Part shown: piece by piece, positions 14,603 through 23,582 of the stretch
Layout of the letters: each line of letters opens with the position of its first letter
Numbering within the stretch: the stretch's first letter is position 1
Assembly (NCBI GenBank): GCA_964657795.1
Contig: CAZZWS010000015.1
Coordinates: 1 to 30,211 of the forward strand
From: CAHJXF01 sp964657795
GTDB taxonomy: Bacteria; Pseudomonadota; Gammaproteobacteria; Burkholderiales; Burkholderiaceae_D
Reading direction: 5' to 3'
DNA: 30,211 nucleotides
Translations under genes and position numbers: made by a program
Notes under the pieces: generated by a model
Databases searched by the model: none
What the model saw: only the letters and a program-made list of their open reading frames with translations
What the model was told of the DNA's origin: nothing

Positions 14603-16494
14603 GCGGTGGCCCCTTGGGTGATCCTCGGCTTCGGTGACGACGCCCAGACCGGCTGGATCGGCGCGGGCAGGCCGGTGTCGGCCTCGCAGCGCGCGCGCAA
14701 TGTTTCGAGGTCGGGCCCGCGATCGAACAACGCCAGCGGCGCGCGTTCGCCGCGGATGCGCTCGCGCAGCCGCGTGGTCGCTTCGCTGTCGACGCCGCCC
14801 TGCGGATCGATCACGACGCCGTAGTCGAGCGCGCCATCGGTCGTCACGAGTCCGCGCCCGACGTCGATGCGCACGAGGTCGGCATCGCGGTCCAGCGGAT
14901 CGCCCCAGCCGCCGCCGCCCCACGTGATGAAGTGGAGCTGGTCGCCGGCTTCGACCGGAATGTCCTCGCGCTTGTTGCCGACGACGATCTCGCTGCCGTC
15001 CGCCTTCACCAGGATCTTCTTCGCGCGCGTGCCGGGCTTGCCGCCGTTCACGCCCCACGGATACGTGAACCAGCGATCGTCGTGGATCGCGATGTGGCCG
15101 GCCGCGAGGAAGCGATACACCATGTCGATGCCGTTGCCGCCGCGATGCAGTCCCGCGCCGCCCGAGTCGGCGACCGTCTCGTAGCGTTCGATCATCAACG
15201 GGAAGTAGCGCTCGAGGAACTCGTTCGGCACGTTCGTGAAGTTGGGCCACAGCGAATGACCGTCGGGGCCGTCGCCGAGCGGCCGACCCGGAATGCCGCC
15301 GAAGCCGATCTGGAACAGCTGGAAGTAGCGGCCGTCGTCGCCGGTGCCCGAATAGAACAGGTGCGGCGACGACGAGAATCCGGCCGCGTTGAGGAACTGC
15401 GGCGTCTTCTGGCCGAGCAGACCGCCGAGCACGTCGAAGATGCGGCCCAACGCGTGCGTGCGACCCGACAGCGCCGCGGGGAAGCGCGGCTTGAGCAACG
15501 AGCCTTCGGGGATGCGGACGTCGATCAGGTCGTAGTAGCCGTCGTTGAACAGGATCTGTGGATCGAACACCATGATCATGTAGATCCCGAAGAACATGCG
15601 CATCATGTTCTCGTTGAGGAAGAAGTTGATCGACCCTTCGCTCTGTGGATCGGTGCCTTCGAAGTCGAGGACCACGCGTCCATCCTTCTTCGACATCGTG
15701 CAGCGGATCTTGTACGGCCCGCGTCCGTTGCCGTCGTCGCAGATGTAGTCCTCGAAACTGACCGGCTCGTCGCCGATCGAACTCTCGATCAGCGCCTTCA
15801 TGGCGCGGTGGTTGCGCGCGAGCAGCTCGTCGGTGGCCGACGCGAACACGTCGTCGCCGAAGCGCACGCACATCTCGACGACGCGGCGCGACGCCACGCG
15901 ACACGCGGCGATCAGCGCGTTGAGGTCGGCCGAACACCACTCGGGCGTGCGCGTCTGATGCATGATCAGTTTGATCAGGTCTTCGTTGTAGACGCCTTGC
16001 TTCCAGATCTTGACCGGCGGGATGCGCACGCCTTCCTGGAAGATGGACTTCGCGTCGATCGGCATGGAGCCCGGCACCATGCCGCCGATGTCGGACTGGT
16101 GGCCGAACATCGACGTGTACGCGATCAGTCGGCCGTCCTTGAACACCGGCAGCAGCACGAGCCAGTCGTTGGAGTGGCTGATCGCGCCGCCGACCGAGTA
16201 GGGGTCGGACAGGAAGATCATGTCGCCGTCCTCGATCGTGCCGTCGTAGCCGTCGAGGAACGGGCCGATGTACGACCCGAACTGGCCGACGATCATGCGG
16301 CCCTGGTGATCGGCGATCAACGGGAACGCGTCGCCCTGCTCGCGGATGCCGGGCGACATCGCGGTGCGGACCAGCGTCGTGTCCATCTCGACGCGCGCGT
16401 TGCGCAGCGCGTTCTCGATGATGTCGAGCGTGACGGGGTCGATCGCGACCGTCTCGAACGGCTTCGGCTGGGACTCGATGATGCGTGCGCGCAT
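14599..16494 (-). CDS. hyuB: HyuB: hydantoinase/oxoprolinase family, B subunit
   Basis: Protein of 631 residues in the hydantoinase B/HpyB family. Typical blocks are DPVTLDIIENALRNARVEMDTTLVRTAMSPGIREQGDAFPLI, GDMIFLSDPYSVGGAISHSNDWLVLLPVF, GHQSDIGGMVPGSMPID and, near the C-terminus, GGNGIDMVYRFL and FITWGGGGWGDPL. Family members work with an A subunit in ATP-dependent opening of cyclic amides (N-methylhydantoinase, 5-oxoprolinase, caprolactamase) or in carboxylation (acetone/acetophenone carboxylase). ATG 16494 shares one base with the HyuA stop (TAATG), so the pair is coupled. The substrate cannot be told from sequence; the NCS1 permease next door favours a small nitrogen heterocycle. Confidence 0.92.
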   Translation of the reverse strand: MRARIIESQPKPFETVAIDPVTLDIIENALRNARVEMDTTLVRTAMSPGIREQGDAFPLIADHQGRMIVGQFGSYIGPFLDGYDGTIEDGDMIFLSDPYSVGGAISHSNDWLVLLPVFKDGRLIAYTSMFGHQSDIGGMVPGSMPIDAKSIFQEGVRIPPVKIWKQGVYNEDLIKLIMHQTRTPEWCSADLNALIAACRVASRRVVEMCVRFGDDVFASATDELLARNHRAMKALIESSIGDEPVSFEDYICDDGNGRGPYKIRCTMSKKDGRVVLDFEGTDPQSEGSINFFLNENMMRMFFGIYMIMVFDPQILFNDGYYDLIDVRIPEGSLLKPRFPAALSGRTHALGRIFDVLGGLLGQKTPQFLNAAGFSSSPHLFYSGTGDDGRYFQLFQIGFGGIPGRPLGDGPDGHSLWPNFTNVPNEFLERYFPLMIERYETVADSGGAGLHRGGNGIDMVYRFLAAGHIAIHDDRWFTYPWGVNGGKPGTRAKKILVKADGSEIVVGNKREDIPVEAGDQLHFITWGGGGWGDPLDRDADLVRIDVGRGLVTTDGALDYGVVIDPQGGVDSEATTRLRERIRGERAPLALFDRGPDLETLRARCEADTGLPAPIQPVWASSPKPRITQGATA

Positions 16495-18566
16495 TAGTGG
16501 CTCCCGACAGGCTGCCCGACCATGGGCGTGATGAGGATGTTGCCGTGCAGGTCGACGGTGCCGACGTGGCCGGTCTCGATCAGCGTCGTCGAGTCCATCT
16601 CGACGACGACCGACGGACCCGCGATCACGTCGCCGGCCTCGAGCTTCGCCCGCTCGTAGATGACGGCCGCGTGCTTGCCGCCGTCCATCCAGACCGTGTG
16701 GTCGCGCAGCTTCGCCTGCGAGGGATCGCCGTCGCCCTTGGGCAACGCGAGCGCGGGCAGGTCGAGCGAACGACCGAGCGCGACCGCGCGCAGGTTGACG
16801 AGCTCGTGCTCGGTGTCCATGTTGAACGTGAAGAGCCGCTTGTGTTCCGCGTCGAAGCGACCGGTCAACGTGGCCATGCCGTCGCGCTCGAGGTCGGCGA
16901 TCATGACCGTCATCGGAACCTCGAATGCCTGACCCGAATAGCGCACGTCGATCTCGAACTCGATGCTGATGTCGGCCGCCGCGATGCCGTCGCTGAGCAG
17001 CTCGTCGCGCACCTGCGTCTGCATCTGCTGCAGCATCGCGATCACCTCGTCGACGCTCGTCTCCGACAGTCGCTTCGACAGCGAACGAGCGGTCTCGGTC
17101 CGCATCCGCGTCGTCGCGTCGCCGAGCGCGCACAGCACGCCGGGCGAGACCGGCGACACGGCCGGATAGCTGCCCATCAGCCGCGCCACCGCGTTGATGT
17201 GCAGCGGTCCGGCGCCGCCGAATCCCATCAGCGCGAAGTGCCGCGGATCGTAGCCCTGCTGGACCGAGATCATCCGCAGCGCGCCGAACATGTTCTCGTT
17301 GACGATGTCGATGATGCCGCGCGCGGCCTGCATCAGGCCGATGCCGAGCTTGTCGGCGATGGTCTGCACCGCCACCGTCGCGGCCTCGCGGTCGAGCTTG
17401 AACGCGCCGCCGAGCAGGTTCTCGGGTAGGTAGCCGAGGACGACGTTCGCGTCGGTGACCGTCGGCAGCGTGCCGCCCTTGCCGTAGCATGCCGGGCCGG
17501 GCACGGCGCCTGCCGACTGCGGGCCGACGCGCAGCGCGCCGGTCAGCTCGGGCACGTAGGCGATCGAGCCGCCGCCCGCGCCGATCGTCTTCACGTCGAG
17601 CGACGACGCGCGGACCGACAGGTGGCCGACCTCGGTCGTGCGGGCGCGGCGCGGCTCGAGCTTCTCGATCAGCGCGACGTCGGTCGACGTGCCGCCGACG
17701 TCCAGCGTGAGGATGTTCTCGATGCCCGCGCTGCGTCCGACCCACAACGCGCCGGTCACGCCGCCCGCCGGTCCGGACATCAGCAGCGAAACCGGATGTT
17801 CCTCCGACTTCTCGGACGACATCAGGCCGCCATCGGAGCGCAGCAGCGACAGCTTGCCGGCCATGCCGGTGTCCTGGAGCTTGCTGCGCAGGTTGCGGAC
17901 GTAGCGGCCGACGACGGGCCGTACGGCGGCGTTCGCGACCGTGGTCAGCGTGCGCTCGTATTCCTGCATCTCGGGCAGCACCTCGTGCGACAGCGAAACG
18001 GACAGGTGCGGCAGCAGTTCGGCCGCGATCTCGCCGATCCGCTTCTCGTGCGCGCCGTTCATGTACGCGTTCATCAGCGACACCGTGATGGCCTCCACGC
18101 CCGCGTCACCGAGCTTCTTCAGCGCAGCGCGGATCTCGGCCTCGTCGATGGGACGCACCTCGTGGCCCGTCGCGTTCATGCGGCCCTTCGTCTCGATCGT
18201 GTCCTCGAGCGCGGCCATCGGCTCGGGCTTCGGCCAGACGATCCAGCCGGCCAGACCACCGGGCACGAAGCTGCGCGCGATCTGCATGATCTGGCGATAG
18301 CCTTCGGTCACGATCAGGCCGACGCGCGCGCCCTTGCCTTCGAGGACGGCGTTCGTCGCGACGGTCGTGCCGTGCAGCAGCACGCCGACCTGCGACGGCT
18401 TCACGTTCGCCTTGGCGCAGATCGCCTCGAGGCCGGTCAGGATGCCGACCGAGCTGTCGTGTGGGGTCGACGGCGTCTTGTGGCGCCAGAACGTGCCGCT
18501 CGTGTCCTCGAACAGCAACAGGTCGGTGAAGGTGCCCCCGACATCCACGCCCAATCGATACGCCAT
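16494..18566 (-). CDS. hyuA: HyuA: hydantoinase/oxoprolinase family, A (ATP-binding) subunit
   Basis: Protein of 690 residues. The N-terminus starts MAYRLGVDVGGTFTDLLLF, the phosphate-binding loop of the ASKHA-like hydantoinase A fold, followed by VLLHGTTVATNAVLEGKGARVGLIVTEGYRQIMQI. The middle has SGPAGGVTGALWVGR, TLDVGGTSTDVALI and TIGAGGGSIAYV, and the C-terminal part GFGGAGPLHINAVARLM. It supplies the ATP-dependent activation step for the HyuB partner. ATG 18566 has GGGAG upstream. Longer readings to 18929 run antisense into the permease. First gene of a three-gene operon hyuA-hyuB-crotonase, divergent from the permease gene. Confidence 0.93.
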   Translation of the reverse strand: MAYRLGVDVGGTFTDLLLFEDTSGTFWRHKTPSTPHDSSVGILTGLEAICAKANVKPSQVGVLLHGTTVATNAVLEGKGARVGLIVTEGYRQIMQIARSFVPGGLAGWIVWPKPEPMAALEDTIETKGRMNATGHEVRPIDEAEIRAALKKLGDAGVEAITVSLMNAYMNGAHEKRIGEIAAELLPHLSVSLSHEVLPEMQEYERTLTTVANAAVRPVVGRYVRNLRSKLQDTGMAGKLSLLRSDGGLMSSEKSEEHPVSLLMSGPAGGVTGALWVGRSAGIENILTLDVGGTSTDVALIEKLEPRRARTTEVGHLSVRASSLDVKTIGAGGGSIAYVPELTGALRVGPQSAGAVPGPACYGKGGTLPTVTDANVVLGYLPENLLGGAFKLDREAATVAVQTIADKLGIGLMQAARGIIDIVNENMFGALRMISVQQGYDPRHFALMGFGGAGPLHINAVARLMGSYPAVSPVSPGVLCALGDATTRMRTETARSLSKRLSETSVDEVIAMLQQMQTQVRDELLSDGIAAADISIEFEIDVRYSGQAFEVPMTVMIADLERDGMATLTGRFDAEHKRLFTFNMDTEHELVNLRAVALGRSLDLPALALPKGDGDPSQAKLRDHTVWMDGGKHAAVIYERAKLEAGDVIAGPSVVVEMDSTTLIETGHVGTVDLHGNILITPMVGQPVGSH

Positions 18567-18786
18567 GCAGCCGCTCCCGGCAGAATCCGAGACGCGATTC
18601 TGGGAAGCGGCGACCGCAAAGGGAAAAGCGCGGCAGTGTTTATCCGCGAGACGGTCATCGCCGCGGGCTGGACCGCCACCGCACCGTGGACAACGCCGGT
18701 ATCCGTGTCGCTCGCGAACGACAGCATCGACGAGCGATCGGCGGCTTCCCGCGACAATCGCGGCACGGAACATGCGAGACGAAACC
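18567..18786. promoter_or_regulatory. Divergent promoter region between hyuA and the NCS1 permease
   Basis: About 220 bases without a gene between two divergent starts, so both promoters should be here. A short inverted repeat CCGCGA-CAA-TCGCGG lies at 18749-18763, close before the permease start. In DNA this rich in G+C such a repeat can arise by chance; no clear -35/-10 boxes are visible. Confidence 0.4.
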
Positions 18787-20289
18787 ATGATGAATGCACT
18801 CCCGGATAGCGTCGTCCACGCGCGCTCGCCCGAGCTGTGGAACCCCGATTTGGCCCCGACGCCGGCCGCGCATCGCACCTGGACCGCTTGGCATTTCGTC
18901 GCGCTGTGGATCGGCATGGTGATCTGCATCCCGGGCTACATGCTTGCGGCGGGGCTGATCGACCAGGGCTTCTCCGCGTGGCAGGCGGTTGGGATGATCC
19001 TCGCCGGCAACGTCGTCGTGCTCGTGCCCATGCTGCTCAACGGTCATGCCGGCGCCAAGCTCGCGGTGCCGTTCGCGGTGCTGGTGCGCACGTCCTTCGG
19101 CGTGCGTGGTGCGAAGTTGCCCGCGCTGCTGCGTGCGCTGGTCGCGTGCGGCTGGTTCGGCATCCAGTGCTGGGTCGGTGGCAGCGCGATCTACGCGGTC
19201 GGCAACATCGTCAGCGGCGGCTGGCTGGTCGGCGCGAAGATCGAGGGCCTCGGCATCGACGCGGGTCAGCTCGCGAGCTTCATCGTGTTCTGGGCGCTGC
19301 ATCTGGTGTTCATCGCGCGCGGTCCGGAGGCCGTGCGCTGGATCGAGAGCGTGACGGCGCCGGTCAAGGTGGTCATCCTGCTCGCCCTGTTGGGCTGGGC
19401 CTATGTCCGCGCCGACGGCCTCGGCGCGCTGATGCACGCGCCGTCCCAATTCGCGGAAGGCGGACCGAAGGCAGGGCGCTTCTGGTTTCTTTTCTGGCCG
19501 GCGTTCACCGCGATGGTCGGCTACTGGTCGACGCTGGCGATGAATATCCCCGACTTCACGCGCTTCGCACGCAGCCAGCGCGACCAGGTGATCGGCCAGT
19601 CGATCGGGCTGCCGGCGCCGATGGGGCTGCTCGCGTTCGTCGGCGTCGCGGTCACGTCGGCGACCGTCACGATCTACGGCAAGGCGATCTGGGACCCGGT
19701 CGACCTGGCGGGTCGCATGGAAGGCCTCGCGGTGGCGATCGGCCTGGCCATCATCGTCATCGACACGCTGTGCGTGAACCTCGCGGCAAACGTGGTCGGG
19801 CCGGCGTACGACTTCGCGGCGATCTTCCCGCGTCACATCGACTTCGCGCGCGGCGGCTATCTGACGGCCGTACTCGGCATCGTGATGATGCCGTGGAAGC
19901 TGATCGAGTCGTCGGGCGGCTACATCTTCACGTGGCTGGGCGGCTACGGCGCGCTGCTCGGCCCGGTGCTGGGCATCATGATCGCGGACTACTGGATCGT
20001 GCGGCGGACGCGGGTCGACGTGGACGAGATCTACAACGTGAACGGGCGCTATGCGTATCGCAACGGCTGGAACCCGGCTGCGTTGATCGCGTTGGCGGTC
20101 GCGGTGGCGCCGAACGTGCCGGGCTTCCTGGCGGCGGCGTTCCCGCAGACCTTCGCGGGGGTGTCGACGGCGTTGCGGTCGATCTACGACTACGCGTGGT
20201 TCGTCGGGCTGTTCGTTTCGATCGCGGTGTATCTGGCGCTGATGGCGACGGAGAAGCGCCGATTGACGCAGGATCTACAGGTCGCATAG
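18787..20289 (+). CDS. NCS1-family permease (allantoin/hydantoin/nucleobase type)
   Basis: Protein of 500 residues with about 12 membrane segments. The N-terminus ELWNPDLAPT...RTWTAWHFVALWIGMVICIPGYMLAAGLI, then VLVPMLLNGHAGAKLAVPFAVLVRTSFG and LRALVACGWFGIQCWVGGSAIYAV, is close to the PucI allantoin permease pattern and to Mhp1 hydantoin transporters. Later segments include GYWSTLAMNIPDFTRFARSQRDQ and GPVLGIMIADYWIVRR, also typical. NCS1 proteins bring nucleobases, allantoin or hydantoins in with Na+ or H+. Divergent hydantoinase genes point to a cyclic ureide, imide or lactam as cargo (inference). Start: ATG 18787 (MMNALPD); ATG 18772 and 18790 are alternatives, none with a strong Shine-Dalgarno. 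Confidence 0.92.
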   Translation: MMNALPDSVVHARSPELWNPDLAPTPAAHRTWTAWHFVALWIGMVICIPGYMLAAGLIDQGFSAWQAVGMILAGNVVVLVPMLLNGHAGAKLAVPFAVLVRTSFGVRGAKLPALLRALVACGWFGIQCWVGGSAIYAVGNIVSGGWLVGAKIEGLGIDAGQLASFIVFWALHLVFIARGPEAVRWIESVTAPVKVVILLALLGWAYVRADGLGALMHAPSQFAEGGPKAGRFWFLFWPAFTAMVGYWSTLAMNIPDFTRFARSQRDQVIGQSIGLPAPMGLLAFVGVAVTSATVTIYGKAIWDPVDLAGRMEGLAVAIGLAIIVIDTLCVNLAANVVGPAYDFAAIFPRHIDFARGGYLTAVLGIVMMPWKLIESSGGYIFTWLGGYGALLGPVLGIMIADYWIVRRTRVDVDEIYNVNGRYAYRNGWNPAALIALAVAVAPNVPGFLAAAFPQTFAGVSTALRSIYDYAWFVGLFVSIAVYLALMATEKRRLTQDLQVA

Positions 20290-20321
20290 GCTTCATTGAT
20301 CGATTCGAGGCGGCGAAGGAC

Positions 20322-20495
20322 ATGGACATTCTGATCTGCATCGTTGTCGTTGCGCTGTTGCTCGCAGGCACGCTCGGATGGTCTCTGCTGCTCGATGGAC
20401 GAAGCGGCGAAAGGTACTTGCGTCGCCGGGCCCAGGGGCCGTATGTACCGCTGACCCCCGAGCCAGCGGACGCCGATGCAGACCGGCCGTCCTAG
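20322..20495 (+). CDS. Small single-pass membrane protein (57 aa)
   Basis: Reading frame of 57 residues starting MDILICIVVVALLLAGTLGW: one strong hydrophobic helix of about 20 residues, then a basic stretch (GRSGERYLRRRAQG), which predicts a cytoplasmic C-terminus, then PYVPLTPEPADADADRPS. It begins 32 bases after the permease stop in the same direction, with GAAGGA just before the ATG (rather close). Hydrophobic then positively charged composition is much better than chance translation. It may be an accessory subunit of the NCS1 transporter; I know no named family. The stop overlaps the convergent acyl-CoA ligase by 4 bases. Confidence 0.6.
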   Translation: MDILICIVVVALLLAGTLGWSLLLDGRSGERYLRRRAQGPYVPLTPEPADADADRPS

Positions 20496-22036
20496 ACCGC
20501 GTACGTATCCCGCAACGTCCGCTTCAACACCTTGCCGTTCGCGTTGCGCGGCAGGCTGGCCACGACGATCACCCGCTTCGGCAGCTTGTACGGCGCGAGC
20601 TGCGGCTTGAGGAACGCCGACAGTTCTTCCGTCGAGACCGTGCTGCCGGCCGCCAACACCACGCACGCCATCACCTGCTCGCCCCAGCGCTCGTCGGGGA
20701 CGCCGAACACGCCGCTCTCGACCACGTCCGGATGCCGGTCGAGGATCGCTTCGACCTCGCGCGGATAGACGTTGGTGCCGCCGGTGATCACCATGTCCTT
20801 CTTGCGATCGACGATGTAGAGGTAGCCCTCGGCGTCGCGCTTCGCGAGGTCGCCGACGCTGACCCAGCCGTCGCGGAACGCCTCTTCGGTCGCGGCGGGG
20901 TTGCCCCAGTAGCCGTTGAAGAGGCAACTCGACGTGCTGAACAGCTCGCCGACTTCGTCGACGCCGACGTCGCGACCGGCGTCGTCGAGCAGCCTGATCT
21001 GGTTGCCGACGAAGGGCAGGCCCACGCAGTTGACTTTCCGCAACTGATCGGCCGGACGCAGGTTGGACACGACGCCGGCCTCGGTCGAGCCGTAGGTCTC
21101 GTGCAGCAGGCCGGGGCCGAAGTAGTCGACGATGCGTTCCTTCGTGGCCTGCGACAGCGGCGCCGCGTTGGCGACGATGCCGCGCAAGCCGTGGCCGCGC
21201 AGGCTGTCGAGCACCGTCGGCGACAGGTCGAAAATCGAGTGGTAGTGGGTGGGCACCGTGAACATGCCGGTCACGCGCTTCGAGTGCAGCGCGCGCAGCA
21301 CTTCCTCGGCATCGAAGCGCCCGAGGATCTCGGCCGTGCCGCCGACGAACAGCACCGCCATCGGGTATGCGAGCCCGGCGCCGTGGCACATCGGCGTGAA
21401 CGCGAGGTAGTGATCGTCCGGCGAATAGATGCCGTACTCGGCCGCGTAGGTCAGGAACGCGAGGCTGCGCGAGCGGTGCGGCAGCATCACGCCCTTCGGC
21501 CGGCCGGTGGTGCCCGACGTGTAGGGGATCGAGAAGGTCGACCATTCGGCCACGAACGGCAGCTCGAAGCGCGTGCTCGCGCGGGTGAGCAGCGCGTCGT
21601 AGTCGGCGCCCAGCACGACGACGTGCCCGACCATCGGCAGCAGCGAGCGGTCGAGGCCGGCGATGCAGTCGGGATGCACGAAGACGATGCGCGCTTCGCA
21701 GTCGTTGCAGATGTCGATCAGCTCCTGCGGAGTCAGCTTGGGGTTCGGCGTCGCGACCGCACCGCCCATGTCCGACACGCCGCAGACGATCTCGACGTAT
21801 TCCAGGCAGTTCGGCGCGATCAACGCGACGTTCCGGCCCGCGACGAGACCGAGGCCGAGGACCGCGTTGGCCACGCGATCGAAGTGCTCGATCAGCTGTG
21901 CGTAGGTCCGATGGCGGCCTTCGAACAGGATCGCCTTCTTCGACGGATCGCGCGTGGCCGCGGTGCGGATGCCGCTGCTGACGGTCAGGTTACGAAAGCC
22001 AAGCGGCAGGGGAGGGGGCGACGGAAGATTCGGCAT
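20492..22036 (-). CDS. AMP-dependent acyl-CoA synthetase/ligase
   Basis: Protein of 514 residues of the ANL superfamily; it activates a carboxylic acid through an acyl-adenylate and makes the CoA thioester. Motifs: the phosphate-binding loop YTSGTTGRPKGVM (172-184); HETYGSTEAGVVSN; the adenosine-binding YGSTE; the hinge region GDLAKRDAEGYLYIVDRKKDMVITGGTNVYPREVE; and the C-terminal catalytic lysine in LPRNANGKVLKR (Lys502). The acid may be aliphatic or aromatic; this cannot be decided. ATG 22036 (MPNLPSP...) is used. It is preceded on the same strand by a REP-like repeat and the MFS transporter gene. Confidence 0.92.
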   Translation of the reverse strand: MPNLPSPPPLPLGFRNLTVSSGIRTAATRDPSKKAILFEGRHRTYAQLIEHFDRVANAVLGLGLVAGRNVALIAPNCLEYVEIVCGVSDMGGAVATPNPKLTPQELIDICNDCEARIVFVHPDCIAGLDRSLLPMVGHVVVLGADYDALLTRASTRFELPFVAEWSTFSIPYTSGTTGRPKGVMLPHRSRSLAFLTYAAEYGIYSPDDHYLAFTPMCHGAGLAYPMAVLFVGGTAEILGRFDAEEVLRALHSKRVTGMFTVPTHYHSIFDLSPTVLDSLRGHGLRGIVANAAPLSQATKERIVDYFGPGLLHETYGSTEAGVVSNLRPADQLRKVNCVGLPFVGNQIRLLDDAGRDVGVDEVGELFSTSSCLFNGYWGNPAATEEAFRDGWVSVGDLAKRDAEGYLYIVDRKKDMVITGGTNVYPREVEAILDRHPDVVESGVFGVPDERWGEQVMACVVLAAGSTVSTEELSAFLKPQLAPYKLPKRVIVVASLPRNANGKVLKRTLRDTYAV

Positions 22037-22065
22037 TCGGTGAGCAGGTTGCGATCAGATGAACC

Positions 22066-22148
22066 TGTCACCCCGGCGAAGGCCGGGGCCCAAGTTGCTT
22101 GTCTTTGCATGCGGTGCGAAATGGGGTCCGGCCTTCGCCGGGATGACA
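22066..22148. repeat. REP-like inverted repeat pair
   Basis: Two 27-base arms, 22066-22092 and 22122-22148, match as inverted copies at 24 of 27 positions. Each contains the core CCGGCGAAGGCCGG (or its partner CCGGCCTTCGCCGG) and ends with TGTCA / TGACA. This is the well-known genome-scattered palindrome type of proteobacteria (GTCA-CCCCGGCGAA...). It lies between the MFS transporter stop and the acyl-CoA ligase start and could stabilise or end the upstream mRNA. Confidence 0.85.
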
Positions 22149-22166
22149 GCCAATAGCAATCAACGG

Positions 22167-23554
22167 TCAGTGCACGGGGATAGGAGTCGTCTCCGCCAAC
22201 GTCCGCCGATACGGCGTCCACGTGGCGCGCAACAACAACGCCGACAGCGGCGCGGCGACTGCGATCATCACCGCGATCGCCATGCCGATCGCCATCTCGT
22301 CGCGGAACACGCGGTCGCCGATCGCCGCGACGATCGTCGGCCCCATGCCGATGCCGGCGATGTTGAGGCCGAAGAAATAGATCGCCGTGATCTGGGCCCG
22401 CATGCGGTTCGGCGTGATCTCCTGCAGCGCCGCGCCGTTGCCGCCCTGCGGCATCGCGGCGAAGAACAGGAAGAGGCAGTAGCAGGCGAGCGACAGCCTG
22501 GGGTCGCCGACGAAGGGCGCGGCGACGCCCGGCACGAGCGCGAGCAGCGATGCGATCGTCGCGATGCGCAGGTTCGCATCGCTGAAGCCGCGGCTCCGCA
22601 GCCGCTCGCACAACAAGCCGCCGCTGACGATGCCGCCGGTGCCGAAGATCATCAGCGATGTGCCGAACGCCAGGCCGACCTGCGACGGAGTCCAGCCGTG
22701 CACGCGGATGAAGTAAGTCGGGATCCACGCCGTCGCGCCGTTGTACATCAGGCTCGCGATCGAAGTGCCGACGATGAACCGGCCATACGTGGCCAGGTGC
22801 GCGCGCAGGAAGCCGACGACTTCGCGCAGACCCGGGAAGACGGCTGCGACATCGCCCCGTTCGTGTCGTGGCGGCTCGCGCAGAGTCGCGACCCACGCGC
22901 CGACCAGCAGCCCCGGCGCGCCGACCAGGACGAAGACGGTCTGCCACGGTTCGAGCGTGCCCACGAAAGGCAGCGTGATCGGCTGCACCGACGCGATCAG
23001 CGCGCCGCCGGCGACTTCGCAGGCCGCGCCTTCGGGTCGGTTTCGGTCGCGGCNNNNNNNNNNCCGATGAAGATCGCCCCGCTGTAGATCGAGATGGCGC
23101 GCGCGAGACGCATCGGCGGGAACGAGTCGGCCAGCATCGAATAGGCCGCGGGAGACAGCGCCGCCTCGCCCACGCCGACGCCGACGCGCGCCGCGAACAG
23201 CTGGCCGAAGCCTCGCGCGAACCCGCACGCCGCGGTCATCGCGCTCCAGATCACGATGCCGGTCGCGATGATGGTCACGCGGCGATGACGATCCGCGAGG
23301 CGCGCGATGGGGATGCCGAGCACCGTGTAGAAGATCGCGAACGCGAGTCCGTGCAGCAGGCTGATCTCGACATCGGTCAGATGCAGGCTGCGCTTGATCG
23401 GCGCGACCATCAGCGTGACGACGGTGCGGTCGACGTAGGCCAGCGTGTACGCGACGATCAGGACAAAGAGGACGTACCAGGCGTAGCCGGACGCGGCCTC
23501 GTCGGTGGTCCGGCCCGCGGGTGCGGACGCGACCGTTTCCGCGGCGACGCTCAT
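22167..23554 (-). CDS. Major facilitator superfamily transporter (crossed by an assembly gap)
   Basis: About 460 residues in total. The N-terminal half (from ATG 23554) has GYAWYVLFVLIVAYTLAYVDRTVV, the MFS motif GIPIARLADRHRR, ARVGVGVGEAALSPAAYSMLAD and then reaches ten N at 23054-23063. The C-terminal half continues in another frame: VAGGALIASVQP, PWQTVFVLVGAPGLLVGAW, ATAWIPTYFIRVHGWTPSQVGLAFG, MRAQITAIYFFGLNIAGIGMGP. The family resembles spinster-like organic-acid/lipid transporters. The frame change at the gap and the odd residues beside it (RDRNRPEG) point to a wrong gap length or poor sequence rather than a real mutation. The amidohydrolase gene ends 28 bases upstream, so they are likely co-transcribed. 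Confidence 0.85.
23054..23063. other. Assembly gap (10 N) inside the MFS gene
   Basis: Ten undetermined bases. The flanking reading frames differ, so the real distance should be congruent to 2 modulo 3 (for example 8 or 11 bases, or longer), if the gene is intact. Confidence 0.98.
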
Positions 23555-23582
23555 CGACTCACGTCCGCGCGCGCGACACGGC

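Noticed and set aside
18749..18763. CCGCGA-CAA-TCGCGG inverted repeat before the permease
   Set aside because: A 6-bp stem is common by chance in DNA of this base composition; kept only as a note in the divergent region entry.
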